NCBI GenBank assembly: GCA_963756715.1
Contig: CAVWOV010000035.1
Location: forward strand, 124,001-188,000
Direction of reading: 5' to 3'
Source: VAZQ01 sp963756715
Lineage (GTDB): Bacteria > Pseudomonadota > Alphaproteobacteria > Rhizobiales > Xanthobacteraceae
DNA: 64,000 nucleotides
A program made the position numbers and the translations under genes. Each line of letters begins with the position of its first letter. Within the stretch, counting starts at the first letter, position 1. Of the stretch, positions 7,508 through 17,285 are shown piece after piece. The notes under the pieces were generated by a model. That model ran no database searches and was not told the DNA's origin. It saw only the letters and a program-made list of their open reading frames with translations.

Positions 7508-8416
7508 ATGTCCATTCGACCCGTCAAGCGGATCATCAAGTCGACGCCAACTCTGGAAGGTGCCGGGGTCAAGCTTCATCGCGCCTTCGGTTTCGGGGAG
7601 ACCGCCGAATTCGATCCGTTCCTGCTGTTCGATGATTTCCGCAACGATCGTCCCGACGACTACCGCGCAGGATTTCCCTGGCACCCGCATCGTGGGATCG
7701 AGACCATCACCTATGTGCTCGCTGGAACGGTGGAGCACGGCGACAGTCTTGGCAACAAGGGCCGCATGGGCGCCGGCGATGTGCAATGGATGACGGCCGG
7801 CAGCGGAATTCTCCACCAGGAGATGCCGAAAGGCGACGAGCGCGGAAGGATGCATGGCTTTCAGCTTTGGGCCAACCTGCCTGCGTCGCTGAAAATGACG
7901 GCACCGCGCTATCAAGACATTCCAGCGATCGAAATTCCGGAAATCGTCGATGACGACGGCACCCGTGTGCGGGTGATCTGCGGCGATTTCTGGGGGAAAC
8001 GTGGACCGGTCGATGGGACCGCGGCGGAGCCGCGTTATCTCGACATTTCCGTCCCGGCCGGCCGGCGTAAGACCTTGCCGGTGGAGACTGGCCGGCACGC
8101 ATTCGCTTACGTGTTCGAGGGATCAGGTACGTTTGCCGACGCGTCGCAGCCGTTCGGCGTTCTGACCGAAAAGGCGAGCGCAGCGGGAGACGTTCTGATC
8201 CGCGAGCGGGCCGGCAACCGGTCATTGGTCCTGTTCGACCGCGGCGACGAAGTTACCGTGCAGGCGGGCGACGATGGCATCCGGTTTCTGCTGGTATCCG
8301 GCAAACCGATCGAGGAACCCGTGGCGTGGTACGGACCGATCGTGATGAACACAAACGATCAGCTTCAGCAGGCGGTTGCCGAATTGCGCAACGGCACCTT
8401 CATCAAGCACGGCTGA
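7508..8416 (+). CDS. Pirin family protein
   Basis: The 302-residue bicupin has the N-terminal pirin signature: FLLFDDF, then HPHRGIETITYVLAG with the metal-binding histidines, GDVQWMTAGSGILHQE with the third His and the Glu ligand, and HGFQLWANLP. The C-terminal cupin contains AFAYVFEGSG. Pirins are iron-binding cupins of varied role, some with quercetinase activity and some redox sensors. Length and domain order are typical for the family. The gene stands alone between the putative ThDP remnant and the convergent LLM oxidoreductase (32 bp gap), so context does not define a substrate. Confidence 0.9.
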   Translation: MSIRPVKRIIKSTPTLEGAGVKLHRAFGFGETAEFDPFLLFDDFRNDRPDDYRAGFPWHPHRGIETITYVLAGTVEHGDSLGNKGRMGAGDVQWMTAGSGILHQEMPKGDERGRMHGFQLWANLPASLKMTAPRYQDIPAIEIPEIVDDDGTRVRVICGDFWGKRGPVDGTAAEPRYLDISVPAGRRKTLPVETGRHAFAYVFEGSGTFADASQPFGVLTEKASAAGDVLIRERAGNRSLVLFDRGDEVTVQAGDDGIRFLLVSGKPIEEPVAWYGPIVMNTNDQLQQAVAELRNGTFIKHG

Positions 8417-8448
8417 CCGCCGCCCAAATCCTGTGACGCAAATGGCTG

Positions 8449-9537
8449 TCAGGCCATCACGCTGTCCGGTTCGCGTGCGGGTATGAGGTGCCGAAGCTTC
8501 GGCGCGACGTGTTCCATGAACAGCTTCAGCGAGCGCGTGCGCTTTTCCCGCGTCGCCCAGTCCTTGCCGGTGACGAGCAGCAGCGTGCCGAAACCACCTG
8601 AGGCTTCGTAGAATTCCTGGAGCTGGCGAGCGACCTCGTCCGGATCTCCGAGATAGTAGACGCCCGCATCGGCGAGTTGGTCGAACGAAGCATCGTCGCC
8701 CTCGAACTGCCAATTGTAGTTCGACTTGAGGATCCTGATGAGGCCGCGCTCGGTCTGAAATCCCAGTTCGTAGGTGATTGCGGGACGTAGATCGTCCATC
8801 GCCTCGCGGCGGGAATCGGCGAGGTAGACATAGCGGGCGACCGTGATGTTGCTGAGCGGCGACTTATGGCCGGCCGCGTTCGCGGCGCTTGCGTAGCGAT
8901 CTGCCTTCTTCCGGATGAATGGCGCGGGTTCAAGCTGCGCCGAGAGCAGCGTGTAGCCCCGCGCTCCGGCGAGGTCGATCATGTCGCCGGTGTCGGTCGC
9001 AGTCGCCATCGGCATATGCGGCTGATGCAGCGGCCGGGGCGTGGCGACGATATTCTTGCCACGCCAGTACTTGCCGTCCCAATCGAAGGGCTCTTCCGAG
9101 GTCCAGCATTTCAGGATGAAGTCGAGCGATTCGCGCAGCCGCGGGCGACGGTCTTCATGGGATAGGCCGCGTTCGCTCGCGAACAGGGGATTGGGGAATC
9201 CCGAGCCGAAGCCGAAGATGAAGCGGCCACTGCCCATCACGTGATCGGTGACCGCTGCCTGGATGGCGGTGTCGACGGGATGCGCCAAGTGGATCAGCTT
9301 GACGGCGGCACCCATCCGGATCTGCTTGGTCAGGGCGGAGGCCTTGCACATCAGGAGCTCGGGGACCGGCAACGTGTCCACTTTATTGATGTAGACCGGT
9401 TCGCCATGATGCTCGCTGATATAGGCGTCACGGAAACCGAGCTGATCTGCGAGAATGATCTCCTGCAAGTCCTCTTCGTAGGTCTGAGATGCGGTGGTGT
9501 GAGGGCGAAAGCCGTTCGAGAAGATGCCGAATTCCAT
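8449..9537 (-). CDS. LLM-class flavin-dependent monooxygenase/oxidoreductase
   Basis: The 362-residue protein has a bacterial-luciferase-like TIM barrel. It starts MEFGIFSNGFRPHTT, followed by the SEHHGEPVY loop, the LTKQIRMGAAVKLIHLAHP strand region, GRFIFGFGSGFP and the C-terminal DPDEVARQLQEF segment that is standard in LLM enzymes. Such enzymes use reduced FMN or F420 to oxygenate small substrates. The long insertion with WDGKYW and PHMPMATAT is common in two-component monooxygenases. No flavin reductase is adjacent. The flavin reductase domain at 48.5 kb is too far away to be called a partner. Confidence 0.85.
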   Translation of the reverse strand: MEFGIFSNGFRPHTTASQTYEEDLQEIILADQLGFRDAYISEHHGEPVYINKVDTLPVPELLMCKASALTKQIRMGAAVKLIHLAHPVDTAIQAAVTDHVMGSGRFIFGFGSGFPNPLFASERGLSHEDRRPRLRESLDFILKCWTSEEPFDWDGKYWRGKNIVATPRPLHQPHMPMATATDTGDMIDLAGARGYTLLSAQLEPAPFIRKKADRYASAANAAGHKSPLSNITVARYVYLADSRREAMDDLRPAITYELGFQTERGLIRILKSNYNWQFEGDDASFDQLADAGVYYLGDPDEVARQLQEFYEASGGFGTLLLVTGKDWATREKRTRSLKLFMEHVAPKLRHLIPAREPDSVMA

Positions 9538-9876
9538 TGATAATGCAGCCTTGGTTCCCGACGCGGGTGGCGCGGATTAGTTTCAATTCGACCGGCAGCA
9601 GTGATTAAACGAACTTTCGCGATGCGGTCAATTGGTGCGGCCGCATGCGTGCGTTGCGGCTCCGAAGGCGCGGTAACTCAACCGGGGAATTGCCTCAGTG
9701 TGGCGTCGCGCAGCGAGGCGCGTGAGATGCGGGAGAACCTCGTCGCAAAAGCATGGCAATTCGGGACAGGTGACGACGGACAACCCGGTTCGCCGGACGC
9801 AGGGATGGCGATGCAATCGCGCACCCCTGGACATCACGGTTGCCGCCGTTCCTTCACCTTGTCACGAGCGCGGTTG
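9538..9876. other. Intergenic region, no gene recognised
   Basis: This is the upstream region of the LLM oxidoreductase and the downstream flank of the fumarylacetoacetate-hydrolase-family gene. Open frames on both strands are short and unlike any family I know. No repeat or hairpin stands out. Confidence 0.5.
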
Positions 9877-10815
9877 TCAGGTCCGAGCCTGCGCATATTT
9901 GCCGGTGAGTTGATGCGTGAAAGGCTCCTTCGAGCCCTTGTTCTGCATGTCCAGCCGCGTCTCCCGGCCCCAGGTGCGCTTGAGATCGTCGCGCACGTTG
10001 AAGCGAAGCTTGCCGAGGCCTTCGGTCTCAAGCTCGATGACGTCACCGTCCATGAAGGAGCTCAAGCCGCGGTGGTTGGTGCCGGTTGCCAGCACGTCGC
10101 CCGGTTCGAGCGTATGGATCGAACTGACCCATTCGATGCAACGCGGGATCTTGTGCGCCATGTCGTCGGTGTTGAAGTTCTGCTTGACGGTGCCGTTCAC
10201 GGTGAGCCGGATCTGCAGCTTGTGCGGATCGGCGATCTCGTCGGCGGTCACGAGGTAAGGCCCCATGGGCGCAAAGGTATCGCGTGATTTCATCTGGTAG
10301 AACACGTTGCCGGGCGGTGGCAGCCCGCGCGCCGAGCCATCGACGAAATTGACGTAGCCGAACACGTAGTCCATTGCATCGGCGGCCTTGACGTTCTTTG
10401 CCCGCTTGCCGATGACGACCGCCATCTCGGCTTCGCCTTCGAAGATCGTCGCCGGCACGTCGGGGAGCACCATGGTGTCGCCGGGGCCGATCACGGCGTT
10501 CGGCGACTTGTGAAACGCGTTGATCGGGGCCGGCTCGCTGCGCGTGCCGTCCTCCATGTAGTTGACGGCCATACAGTCGAGATTGATGGGGCGCGGCAAG
10601 GGCGCGCGAATTCGCACGCCGGCGACCGCGACGCCGGTGCCCCGCGCCACGGCTTCCTCCAGCCGCGGACGGAATTCGGCAAACCGTTCAATCACGCCAT
10701 TGATGAGATCATGCGGTCCCGTGTGCGGAATGCCCTGCACCACGGAGGACACATCGACCACCGTGTCGCCTTTGAGCACGCCGAGCTTGTAGTCGTCGAA
10801 GTACAGAATCTTCAT
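9877..10815 (-). CDS. Fumarylacetoacetate hydrolase (FAH) family protein
   Basis: The 312-residue protein starts MKILYFDDYKLGVL with a short N-terminal domain. The FAH fold carries the metal site: EGEAEMAVVIGK (two Glu ligands), the Asp-containing VNFVDGSA loop, MKSRDTFAPMGP, and GDVLATGTNHRGL near the end. This is the layout of FAH-superfamily C-C hydrolases, decarboxylases and isomerases that act on 2-oxo acids after ring cleavage. The two-domain extradiol-type VOC gene lies divergently at 11125, which makes a shared catabolic role plausible. It is distinct from the true fumarylacetoacetase at 17.9 kb. Confidence 0.9.
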   Translation of the reverse strand: MKILYFDDYKLGVLKGDTVVDVSSVVQGIPHTGPHDLINGVIERFAEFRPRLEEAVARGTGVAVAGVRIRAPLPRPINLDCMAVNYMEDGTRSEPAPINAFHKSPNAVIGPGDTMVLPDVPATIFEGEAEMAVVIGKRAKNVKAADAMDYVFGYVNFVDGSARGLPPPGNVFYQMKSRDTFAPMGPYLVTADEIADPHKLQIRLTVNGTVKQNFNTDDMAHKIPRCIEWVSSIHTLEPGDVLATGTNHRGLSSFMDGDVIELETEGLGKLRFNVRDDLKRTWGRETRLDMQNKGSKEPFTHQLTGKYAQART

Positions 10816-11124
10816 TGCAGTCTCCGGAAATGAGAAGGTGACAGGGAAGGGCGGTCAGTCTTGTTAGCCGGGGCGGCTCATTCCGGTGGGAATTGACGCC
10901 ATGAAGAACGCCGCGCCGCGGTCGCACGAAAACATTCTGAGCGTCAACGGCATTTCCCACCCTATACCGACCGGTCTTGAGCCGATCGCAACCATTCGTC
11001 CTTTGAATTGTTGCGCATCGTGCCGCCCGCGTCCAGGGCTGCCGGCGATTTCAGAAGGATTGCTCACGCCGTAGCCGGCGACGTATGATTGCAGAAACAA
11101 AGACACGAGCCGGGAGACGCCCGC
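10816..11124. other. Divergent promoter region between FAH-family and VOC genes
   Basis: These roughly 310 bp separate two divergently transcribed genes and must hold both promoters. I see no long palindrome and no convincing small gene. Confidence 0.5.
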
Positions 11125-12312
11125 ATGACCGCAGCAGACCGGATGTACGATGTGGGAGGCGTCCTGCTGCCGCGGCCGTTCCAGGCCCGCCGGCTGGGTC
11201 ATTTCGCCCTTTGGCACACCGATCTCGACATGGCGCGGCGGCTTTATGTCGATGCCCTGGGTTTTCGCCATACCGACAAGATCATCCGGGATGGGAAGCT
11301 CGCCGCCGTCTTTACGTCCCATGGCACCGACCACCATTCGCTCGCCGCCATTCACGCATCGACCGCCGAAGGCGTGCGGAAGGCGCACTACGAGAAGGGC
11401 GTGTTCGTCAACCAGATCTCCTTCCAGGTCGGTTCGCTCGAGGAGGTCTTCAACGCGCGCGAGTATTTTGCAGAGCGGCAGGTGTATATCAGCCGGCTTG
11501 GACGTGATTTCCCGGGCAGCAACTGGGCGGTGTACGTACTCGACCCGGACGGCCACCGGGTCGAATTCTATTACGGTATGGAGCAGATCGGCTGGGATCG
11601 CCGCAGCAAGCCGGCCGCCGCTTACGTGCAGGCGGTGCGCAACGGCTTCACGCTGCCGCAACCGTCGGAAATGACCGAGATCACGCAGGCGGAGGAAAGC
11701 GGCGTCGATCTCGACAGCGGATTTCGCCCGACTGAGGAACTGCCTTGCGAGTATTGCGTCGGCGGCGTGATGCTGCCGCGGCCGTTCAAGGTTACCAAGA
11801 TCGGACCGGTCAGCCTGTTCGTCGCCGATCTCGATGTGTCGGAGCGCTTCTACACCGAGTTTCTAGGCCTGACGGTTACGGAAGACGTGTCTTATCGCGG
11901 CCATCGTTGTGTATTCCTGCGGTGTGGGGCAGATCACCACACTATCGGGCTTTTTCCGTTGGCGTTGCGCGATGAACTTGGGCTCAATCCGGCGACGACG
12001 CTGATGAGCATCGGAGTGCAGGTTGCGTCCTACAATCAATTGAAGGATGCGATTGCATTTCTGCGCGACAGGGAGCTCCGCTTCATCGACAGTATTCCGT
12101 GCGATCTCCATCCTGGCATCGACTACGCCGCCCATGCAGTCGGCCCGGACGGGCATTGCATCCAGCTCTATCACAGCATGGAGCAGATCGGATGGGACGG
12201 CCGCCCGCGCCCGGCGGAGCAGCGCCGGCGTGTCGCCTCCGACTGGCCGCAGTCGATCGAGGCGTTGCCCGACACCAATATGGATCAGATCCTGCAGGGA
12301 CCGATGGGGTAG
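11125..12312 (+). CDS. Two-domain VOC family dioxygenase (extradiol type)
   Basis: The 395-residue protein has two tandem vicinal-oxygen-chelate modules, each introduced by the same phrase (GGVLLPRPF and GGVMLPRPF) and each ending in a near-identical MEQIGWD motif. Candidate metal ligands are visible in both halves: RLGHFALWH, DHHSLAAIH and HRVEFYYG in the first, and DHHTIGLF and HCIQLYHS in the second. In the second half the final Glu is replaced by Gln, so only one half may be catalytic. This matches the extradiol ring-cleavage or hydroxyphenylpyruvate-dioxygenase-like architecture. I start at the ATG at 11125 (MTAADRMYDVGG). A 12-codon upstream extension is open but lacks support. It is divergent from the FAH-family hydrolase. 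Confidence 0.85.
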   Translation: MTAADRMYDVGGVLLPRPFQARRLGHFALWHTDLDMARRLYVDALGFRHTDKIIRDGKLAAVFTSHGTDHHSLAAIHASTAEGVRKAHYEKGVFVNQISFQVGSLEEVFNAREYFAERQVYISRLGRDFPGSNWAVYVLDPDGHRVEFYYGMEQIGWDRRSKPAAAYVQAVRNGFTLPQPSEMTEITQAEESGVDLDSGFRPTEELPCEYCVGGVMLPRPFKVTKIGPVSLFVADLDVSERFYTEFLGLTVTEDVSYRGHRCVFLRCGADHHTIGLFPLALRDELGLNPATTLMSIGVQVASYNQLKDAIAFLRDRELRFIDSIPCDLHPGIDYAAHAVGPDGHCIQLYHSMEQIGWDGRPRPAEQRRRVASDWPQSIEALPDTNMDQILQGPMG

Positions 12313-12638
12313 TGATTAGCTTTGCGTTTTCCGGGGAGTGGCGAAGCCGCGAACCCGGAGTTCACGAACTGGCGTTCCGCAAGTCGGGTTGAATAGGTTC
12401 CGGATAGCCGGTCCGCGGCTTCCAGCATGACCGCGCAGGGCGGATTGAGGTTCGGCGCCGCGTTCGTTGATGCGCGGCACGATGGCAATACTCATTCTTG
12501 CCGGAGGAGTTATGCTGGCAAATGGCTTGCTCCGGCGATGGATCGGGGCTGACAAGATCGCGACCGCGGGCGTGCGGGGCGACAGCGGATGAGCGCTGGT
12601 CCGGACATGCGGTTCAAGCGGAATATGGGGAGAGCTCT
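12313..12638. other. Intergenic region, no gene recognised
   Basis: Sequence between the VOC gene and the molybdopterin subunit. No open frame with recognisable content and no strong hairpin. It probably contains the promoter of the downstream gene. Confidence 0.5.
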
Positions 12639-14940
12639 ATGAGTGCTGAGTTCAAAGGCCGGCGCGAGGACCTGCGTCTGATCACCGGGAAGGGGCAATA
12701 CACCGCGGACTGGAATCTTCCAGGCCAGGCCTATGGCCACTTCCTGCGTGCCGACCGCGCGCATGCGGAGATCATATCGCTCGATGCCCGCGAGGCAGTC
12801 GGCTCTGCCGGGCGTACTCGGCGTGTTCTCGGGTGAGGACCTCGCCAAGGCCGGCTACAAAAGCCCGCGGCCGCTCATGCACTTCAAGGGCAAGGACGGC
12901 GCGGTGCTGAAAAATCCGCATCGGCCGTCGCTGGCGCAGGGCCGGGTCCGATTTGTCGGCGAGCCGGTTGCGCTCGTGGTTGCCGAGAATGAGATCGCCG
13001 CGCAGGACGCGGCCGAACGCATCGTGGTGGAATACCGCGATCTCCCGGCGACGGTCGCGCCTGAGGACGCAATCGCGCCTGGCGCGCCCGAACTGCACGC
13101 CGATGCTCCAGGCAACCTTGCCCTCGATTACGAGTATGGCAACCGCGACGCTGTAGATGCCGCATTTGCCAAGGCGGACCACGTCGTGCGCGTCAAGCTG
13201 CACGCTCAGCGCATCTCCGGCGCGCCGATGGAGCCGAAATCGGGTCTCGCGGCCTTCGATCCCCAGACCGGACGCTTCGACATCTACATGCCGACCCAAG
13301 GCATGTCCGACATCATGAAGGAGTTCGCGCACGTTACGAGCCTGACGCCTGAACAGTTCCGCATTCACGCCAAGGATGTCGGCGGTGGGTTCGGCGTTCG
13401 CAATGAGGTCTATCCGGAATTCGCGGCGCTTGCCTTCGCGGCACGCGCGCTCGGCCGCCCGGTCAAGTGGACGGGGACGCGCGCCGAATCGCTGTTGAGC
13501 GATCATCATGGGCGAGGGGTAACGCTGACCGGTGAACTAGCGCTCGATTCCGGCGGGCACTTTCTCGGGATGCGGATGGAGTGGCTGGTGGATGTCGGCG
13601 CCTATTCGTCGAATGCCGGCCCGTTCACCAACACGGCGGCGGCACCGACCTCGATGGCGGCGAATACCTACCGCACACCGGCGCTCTATGGATTGAACCG
13701 CCTGGTATTCACCAATGCGACGCCGACGGCGCCGTATCGCGGCGCCGGCCGGCCGAGCGTATCGTATCTCGCGGAGCGGCTGGTCGACGAGGCGGCCCGT
13801 ATCACCGGCATCGATCGTATCGAACTGCGCCGCCGCAATATCCTGTCCAAGGATGCATTCCCCTATAAGACGCCTTCCGGCTCGACCTACGACAGCGGCG
13901 ATCCAGGGGCGCTGCTGGACGAGGTTCTGCGCGTCGCCGATTGGGACGGGTTTGAAGGCCGTCGCGTCGAAGCCAAGGCACGCGGTAAGCTGCGCGGTAT
14001 CGGCTGCGCAGCCTTCATCGAGCCGTCCGGCGGCCTTGGCCAGGAAGAGATCGCAATCAAGTTCGATGCGAACGGTTTGCCACAGCTCTTCACCCTGGCT
14101 GGGCCGTCAGGACAGGGCCACGAGACTGTGTTTCCCGATCTTGTCGCCGGCGTCCTGGGTATGTCGGCCGACAAGATCACCCTGCGGGCGAGCGATCCGG
14201 ACGGACCGCCCCTCGTCGGCACCGGCTCGTTCGGTTCGCGATCGCTGATCAGTCATGGCGGCGCCCTGTCGGTCGGTGCGCACGAGGTGGTGCGCAAAGG
14301 GCTGGCGCTCGCCGCGAAGGAGCTCGAAGTCGCCGCTACGGACATTGTGTTCGAGCAGGGGCGGTATCGCGTGCCCGGCACCGATCTGTCGATCAGCCTG
14401 GAGGACTTGGCGCGCAAGCATGCCGGCGGCGAAAGCCATCCGCTCGACGCGGTCGCCAAGATCGCCACCGCCGCCGCATTCCCCAGCGGCGCGCATGTTG
14501 CCGAGGTCGAGATCGATCCAGAAACGGGCGTGACCGAACTCCTTCGCTATGCGGCGGTGGATGATTGCGGGAACATTTACAATCACACGCTCGTCGAGGG
14601 CCAACTTCTGGGCGGAATCATGCAGGGACTAGGCCAGATCTTCGGCGAGCACTGCATGTATGACCGGGAAAATGGGCAATTTCTCACCGGCACGTTCATG
14701 GATTACTACATGCCGCGCGCCGACATCCTGCCCGAATTCTCGCTGCACGACCGTCCGACGCCCTCGCCCAGCAACCCGCTCGGTGCCAAGGGTGCCGGCG
14801 AGGCCGGAACGACCGGCTCGATTCCGACCGTTGCGAATGCCGTGATGGATGCACTGGCGCCGCTTGGCATCCATCATCTCGAAATGCCGTACACTCCTCA
14901 CGCCGTTTGGGCGGCCATTCAGTCCCGTGGGACGACATAG
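12639..14940 (+). CDS. Xanthine dehydrogenase family molybdopterin-binding (large) subunit, one frameshift
   Basis: About 765 residues long. The start at ATG 12639 reads MSAEFKGRREDLRLITGKGQYT, the usual N terminus of CoxL/XdhA-type large subunits. The frame breaks near 12800 (after DAREA) and continues as ALPGVLGVFSGEDL; the total length is 3n+1, so one extra or two missing bases explain it. Cofactor motifs are intact: KDVGGGFGVRNE, APYRGAGRPS, and the catalytic glutamate in AKGAGEAGTTGS. These enzymes hydroxylate aromatic heterocycles, aldehydes or CO using a molybdenum cofactor, normally together with FAD and 2Fe-2S subunits. Neither partner gene is present on either side, which is unusual. 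Confidence 0.88.
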
Positions 14941-15555
14941 GCGGCGGATGCCAAAGGCACCTTCGCCCACGATAGAACTCACGAGATAGCCACCGCTTTG
15001 CAACGTCGGTTGGCGAAACCTATCGGCGCACATTGCCGCCAGCCAATTGCGTCGGTGACGTGGATCGAAATATTCCGGGCAGCGTGAACCAGTTTCACGC
15101 GCGGCGCTGGTGGCCGACTGTCCGGAACGCCGGCTTGCTCATCGGCTTGGCATTGGTCGCCCGGGGGGAACATGCCGTAGGCGACGGCATGACGGTGGTC
15201 TGCTGCTGGCCTTCAAGAGCGGCAAATCCGCGGGAAATCTTGCGCAAACAAGGGTAATGCTGCGGTTCCGGCCGCGTTCGCGGCGGACGGCGTGCATTGC
15301 ACTGCCGTCCAATTGGCGAGGACGTTGACCCAGCCGACAGGCAATCACGCATGAACCGGGGGCTGCGGGGAAGTTTTCAGTGCCTCTGGAACCGGCAAAA
15401 TTTCTTGCCGGCTTCTTGCGTGGCGTCGTCGGCCGATGAGCCGCAAAATCGCGCTAGGATCGGACCTTGTGGAACGCTAGAATATAATTGGAATTCCGTC
15501 GTTGGAATTTCGGCAGGCGGGCGTTATCGTCAAGGACCTAACCAGGAGAGCGGAA
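14941..15555. other. 615-bp intergenic region upstream of the cold-shock gene
   Basis: No gene recognised. The right end should carry the cold-shock promoter and a long 5' leader. A near-perfect direct repeat (ttggaattccg at 15488-15498 and ttggaatttcg at 15502-15512) lies about 45-70 bp before the start codon. Its aattcc/ggaatt halves also form an inverted pair. Confidence 0.5.
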
Positions 15556-15762
15556 ATGGCTGTGGGCAAAGTGAAGTGGTTCAATCCGACCAAGGGCTAT
15601 GGATTTATCCAGCCCCAAGGCGGCGGCGGTCGGGACGTGTTCGTGCATATTTCAGCGGTCGAGAAGGCTGGCCTTTCCACTCTGAATGAGGGGCAGACGA
15701 TCGAATACGAAGAAGTATCAAATCGCGGCAAGACGTCCGCCGAAAATCTCAAGGTGAAGTGA
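15556..15762 (+). CDS. cspA: Cold-shock protein, CspA family
   Basis: This is a 68-residue OB-fold RNA chaperone. RNP1 (KGYGFIQP) and RNP2 (DVFVHIS) are intact, and the protein begins MAVGKVKWFNPTKG as most alphaproteobacterial Csps do. An AGGAGAG ribosome binding site at 15543-15549 sits at the right distance and fixes the ATG at 15556. Such proteins bind single-stranded RNA/DNA and prevent mRNA structure at low temperature or in stationary phase. The gene is monocistronic, followed by a 12-bp-stem hairpin. Which paralogue it is cannot be told from sequence alone. Confidence 0.95.
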   Translation: MAVGKVKWFNPTKGYGFIQPQGGGGRDVFVHISAVEKAGLSTLNEGQTIEYEEVSNRGKTSAENLKVK

Positions 15763-15797
15763 CATCCGATCCGGGTGCAAGTCCGGATACAAGTTGT

Positions 15798-15837
15798 CGA
15801 CCTCTCAAGCGTTTTCCGAGCCAGCCTTGAGAGGTCG
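15798..15837 (+). terminator. Perfect 12-bp stem-loop downstream of the cold-shock gene
   Basis: cgacctctcaag (15798-15809) pairs perfectly with cttgagaggtcg (15826-15837) around a 16-nt loop, 36 bp after the stop codon. There is no T-run behind it, so it may be an mRNA-stabilising 3' hairpin or a weak terminator. Confidence 0.55.
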
Positions 15838-16058
15838 CGGCCTTGAACCCAAATAGACCCGCGCGCCGCCCTCTTCTTTGACGATCAGTGTTTCCTTGTG
15901 CGGCCGCGCCGATTGCCTCCCATGGGACATATTGTACTTCATTGGCTTCTTAGGTTCAGCGGATTGCGTCACGCTTGCTCAACGCAACAATATGCGTGAG
16001 ATGAAGCTGATCATCATCACCGCACGCCCTGATCCGTCCAACCGGCCGCTGCGGCGGA

Positions 16059-17030
16059 TCAGTTGACTTTGATGTGATTGGCTTCGACGATCTTTTTCCA
16101 GTGAGCGATCTCGTCGTCGATCTGCCGCCGCATCCCTTCAGGTGTTGTCGGCATCCCGATGTTGCCGCCTTCCTTGAGCCTTTGCTCGACGTCCCGGAGT
16201 TTGAGCGCGCGATGGATCTCGGCGTTCAGGCGCTCGACGATTGGCCGCGGCGTATGTGGGGCGGCCGCCATGCCGAGCCAGGACATGTAATGCACCCCGG
16301 GCAGTGTTTCGGCGACAGTCGGCGCGTCCGGCATCAGCAAATAGCGGCCCGGCGAAGTCAGCGCTAAGGCCCGGAACTGGCCGGTGGCGATGCGCGGGAA
16401 TGCGGAGGTCGCAGGCTCCAGCATCACGTCGACGCGCCCGGCGAGCACGTCGGTAACCGCGGCCGACGAGCCGCGGTAGGAGACTGGCAACATCTCGATC
16501 CCGGCCTTCATTCCAACCCAGGTGCCGATCAGGTGATAGACCGCTCCAAGGGAGGTGATCACATAGCTGAGCTTGCCAGGCTGGGCCTTGGCGCGCGCCA
16601 GCATGTCCGGGAACGACTTGATCGGGGAATCCTTGGGGACCAAGTACACAAACGGATACGAACAGACCATGGTGATGCAGGCGAAGGTGTTGTCTCCGTC
16701 GAATGGGAATTTCCCGACCGCCGCGCCGCTGGCGTAGCCGGCGGTCAGCAGGGTCATGGTGTAGCCATCGGGCTGCGCGTGCGAGACGATGGAAATGGCG
16801 ATCCCGCCGCCGCCCCCGGTGTTGTTCTCAATCGTGATCGCCTGGCCGAGCGGTCCTGTCATCTTGTCGGCGAGTAGTCTGCTGATGATGTCGGGGCTGC
16901 CGCCCGGCGAAGTGCCGACCAGGATGCGCAGCGAACGCTGCGGCCAATTCTGTTGGGCGCGGGCAGGGAGGGCTGATCCTGCGGCGAAGGCGGCGGAGAG
17001 TGCAAGAGTCCGGCGGCGAGTCAGAAGCAC
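16059..17030 (-). CDS. Bug/TctC-family tricarboxylate-type substrate-binding protein
   Basis: This is a 323-residue periplasmic receptor. I choose the GTG at 17030 because it directly precedes a Tat-like signal peptide (LLTRRRTLALSAAFAAGSALPARA) and a GGGGAAA stretch lies upstream. The in-frame extension to 17153 looks non-coding. Family hallmarks: WPQRSLRILVGTSPGGSPD at the mature N terminus, VENxxGAGG-like IENNTGGGGG, the HAQPDGYTMTL motif, and a C-terminal helix ending HWKKIVEANHIKVN. Bug proteins bind carboxylic acids for tripartite TctABC transporters. No tctA or tctB is present here, so it is an orphan receptor. Confidence 0.9.
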   Translation of the reverse strand: MLLTRRRTLALSAAFAAGSALPARAQQNWPQRSLRILVGTSPGGSPDIISRLLADKMTGPLGQAITIENNTGGGGGIAISIVSHAQPDGYTMTLLTAGYASGAAVGKFPFDGDNTFACITMVCSYPFVYLVPKDSPIKSFPDMLARAKAQPGKLSYVITSLGAVYHLIGTWVGMKAGIEMLPVSYRGSSAAVTDVLAGRVDVMLEPATSAFPRIATGQFRALALTSPGRYLLMPDAPTVAETLPGVHYMSWLGMAAAPHTPRPIVERLNAEIHRALKLRDVEQRLKEGGNIGMPTTPEGMRRQIDDEIAHWKKIVEANHIKVN

Positions 17031-17285
17031 GGCGTTTCCCCTTATTGCCGGTGTCGATCGCCCGGCTTCTATTTCTATAGACGCAACGTTAGCAGGGATG
17101 CGGGGGGCTGAAACAACGCCGCGCCAGTACTTTTGCGGGGCAAAGCGCCGCACGGCCTCATGTCAAAATGCGACTTGCTGGTCACCGCGACTGGCGATGC
17201 GCCGCCATCGTGCTGAAAATGCAAATATGAGTTGGAAATTGCCGGAATATTCGGAAACTCTTTCCTTGAACAACACCGATTGGAA

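Noticed and set aside
9601..10287. Plus-strand 228-codon frame at the end of the FAH-family gene
   Set aside because: Mostly antisense to the FAH-family gene; no independent features.
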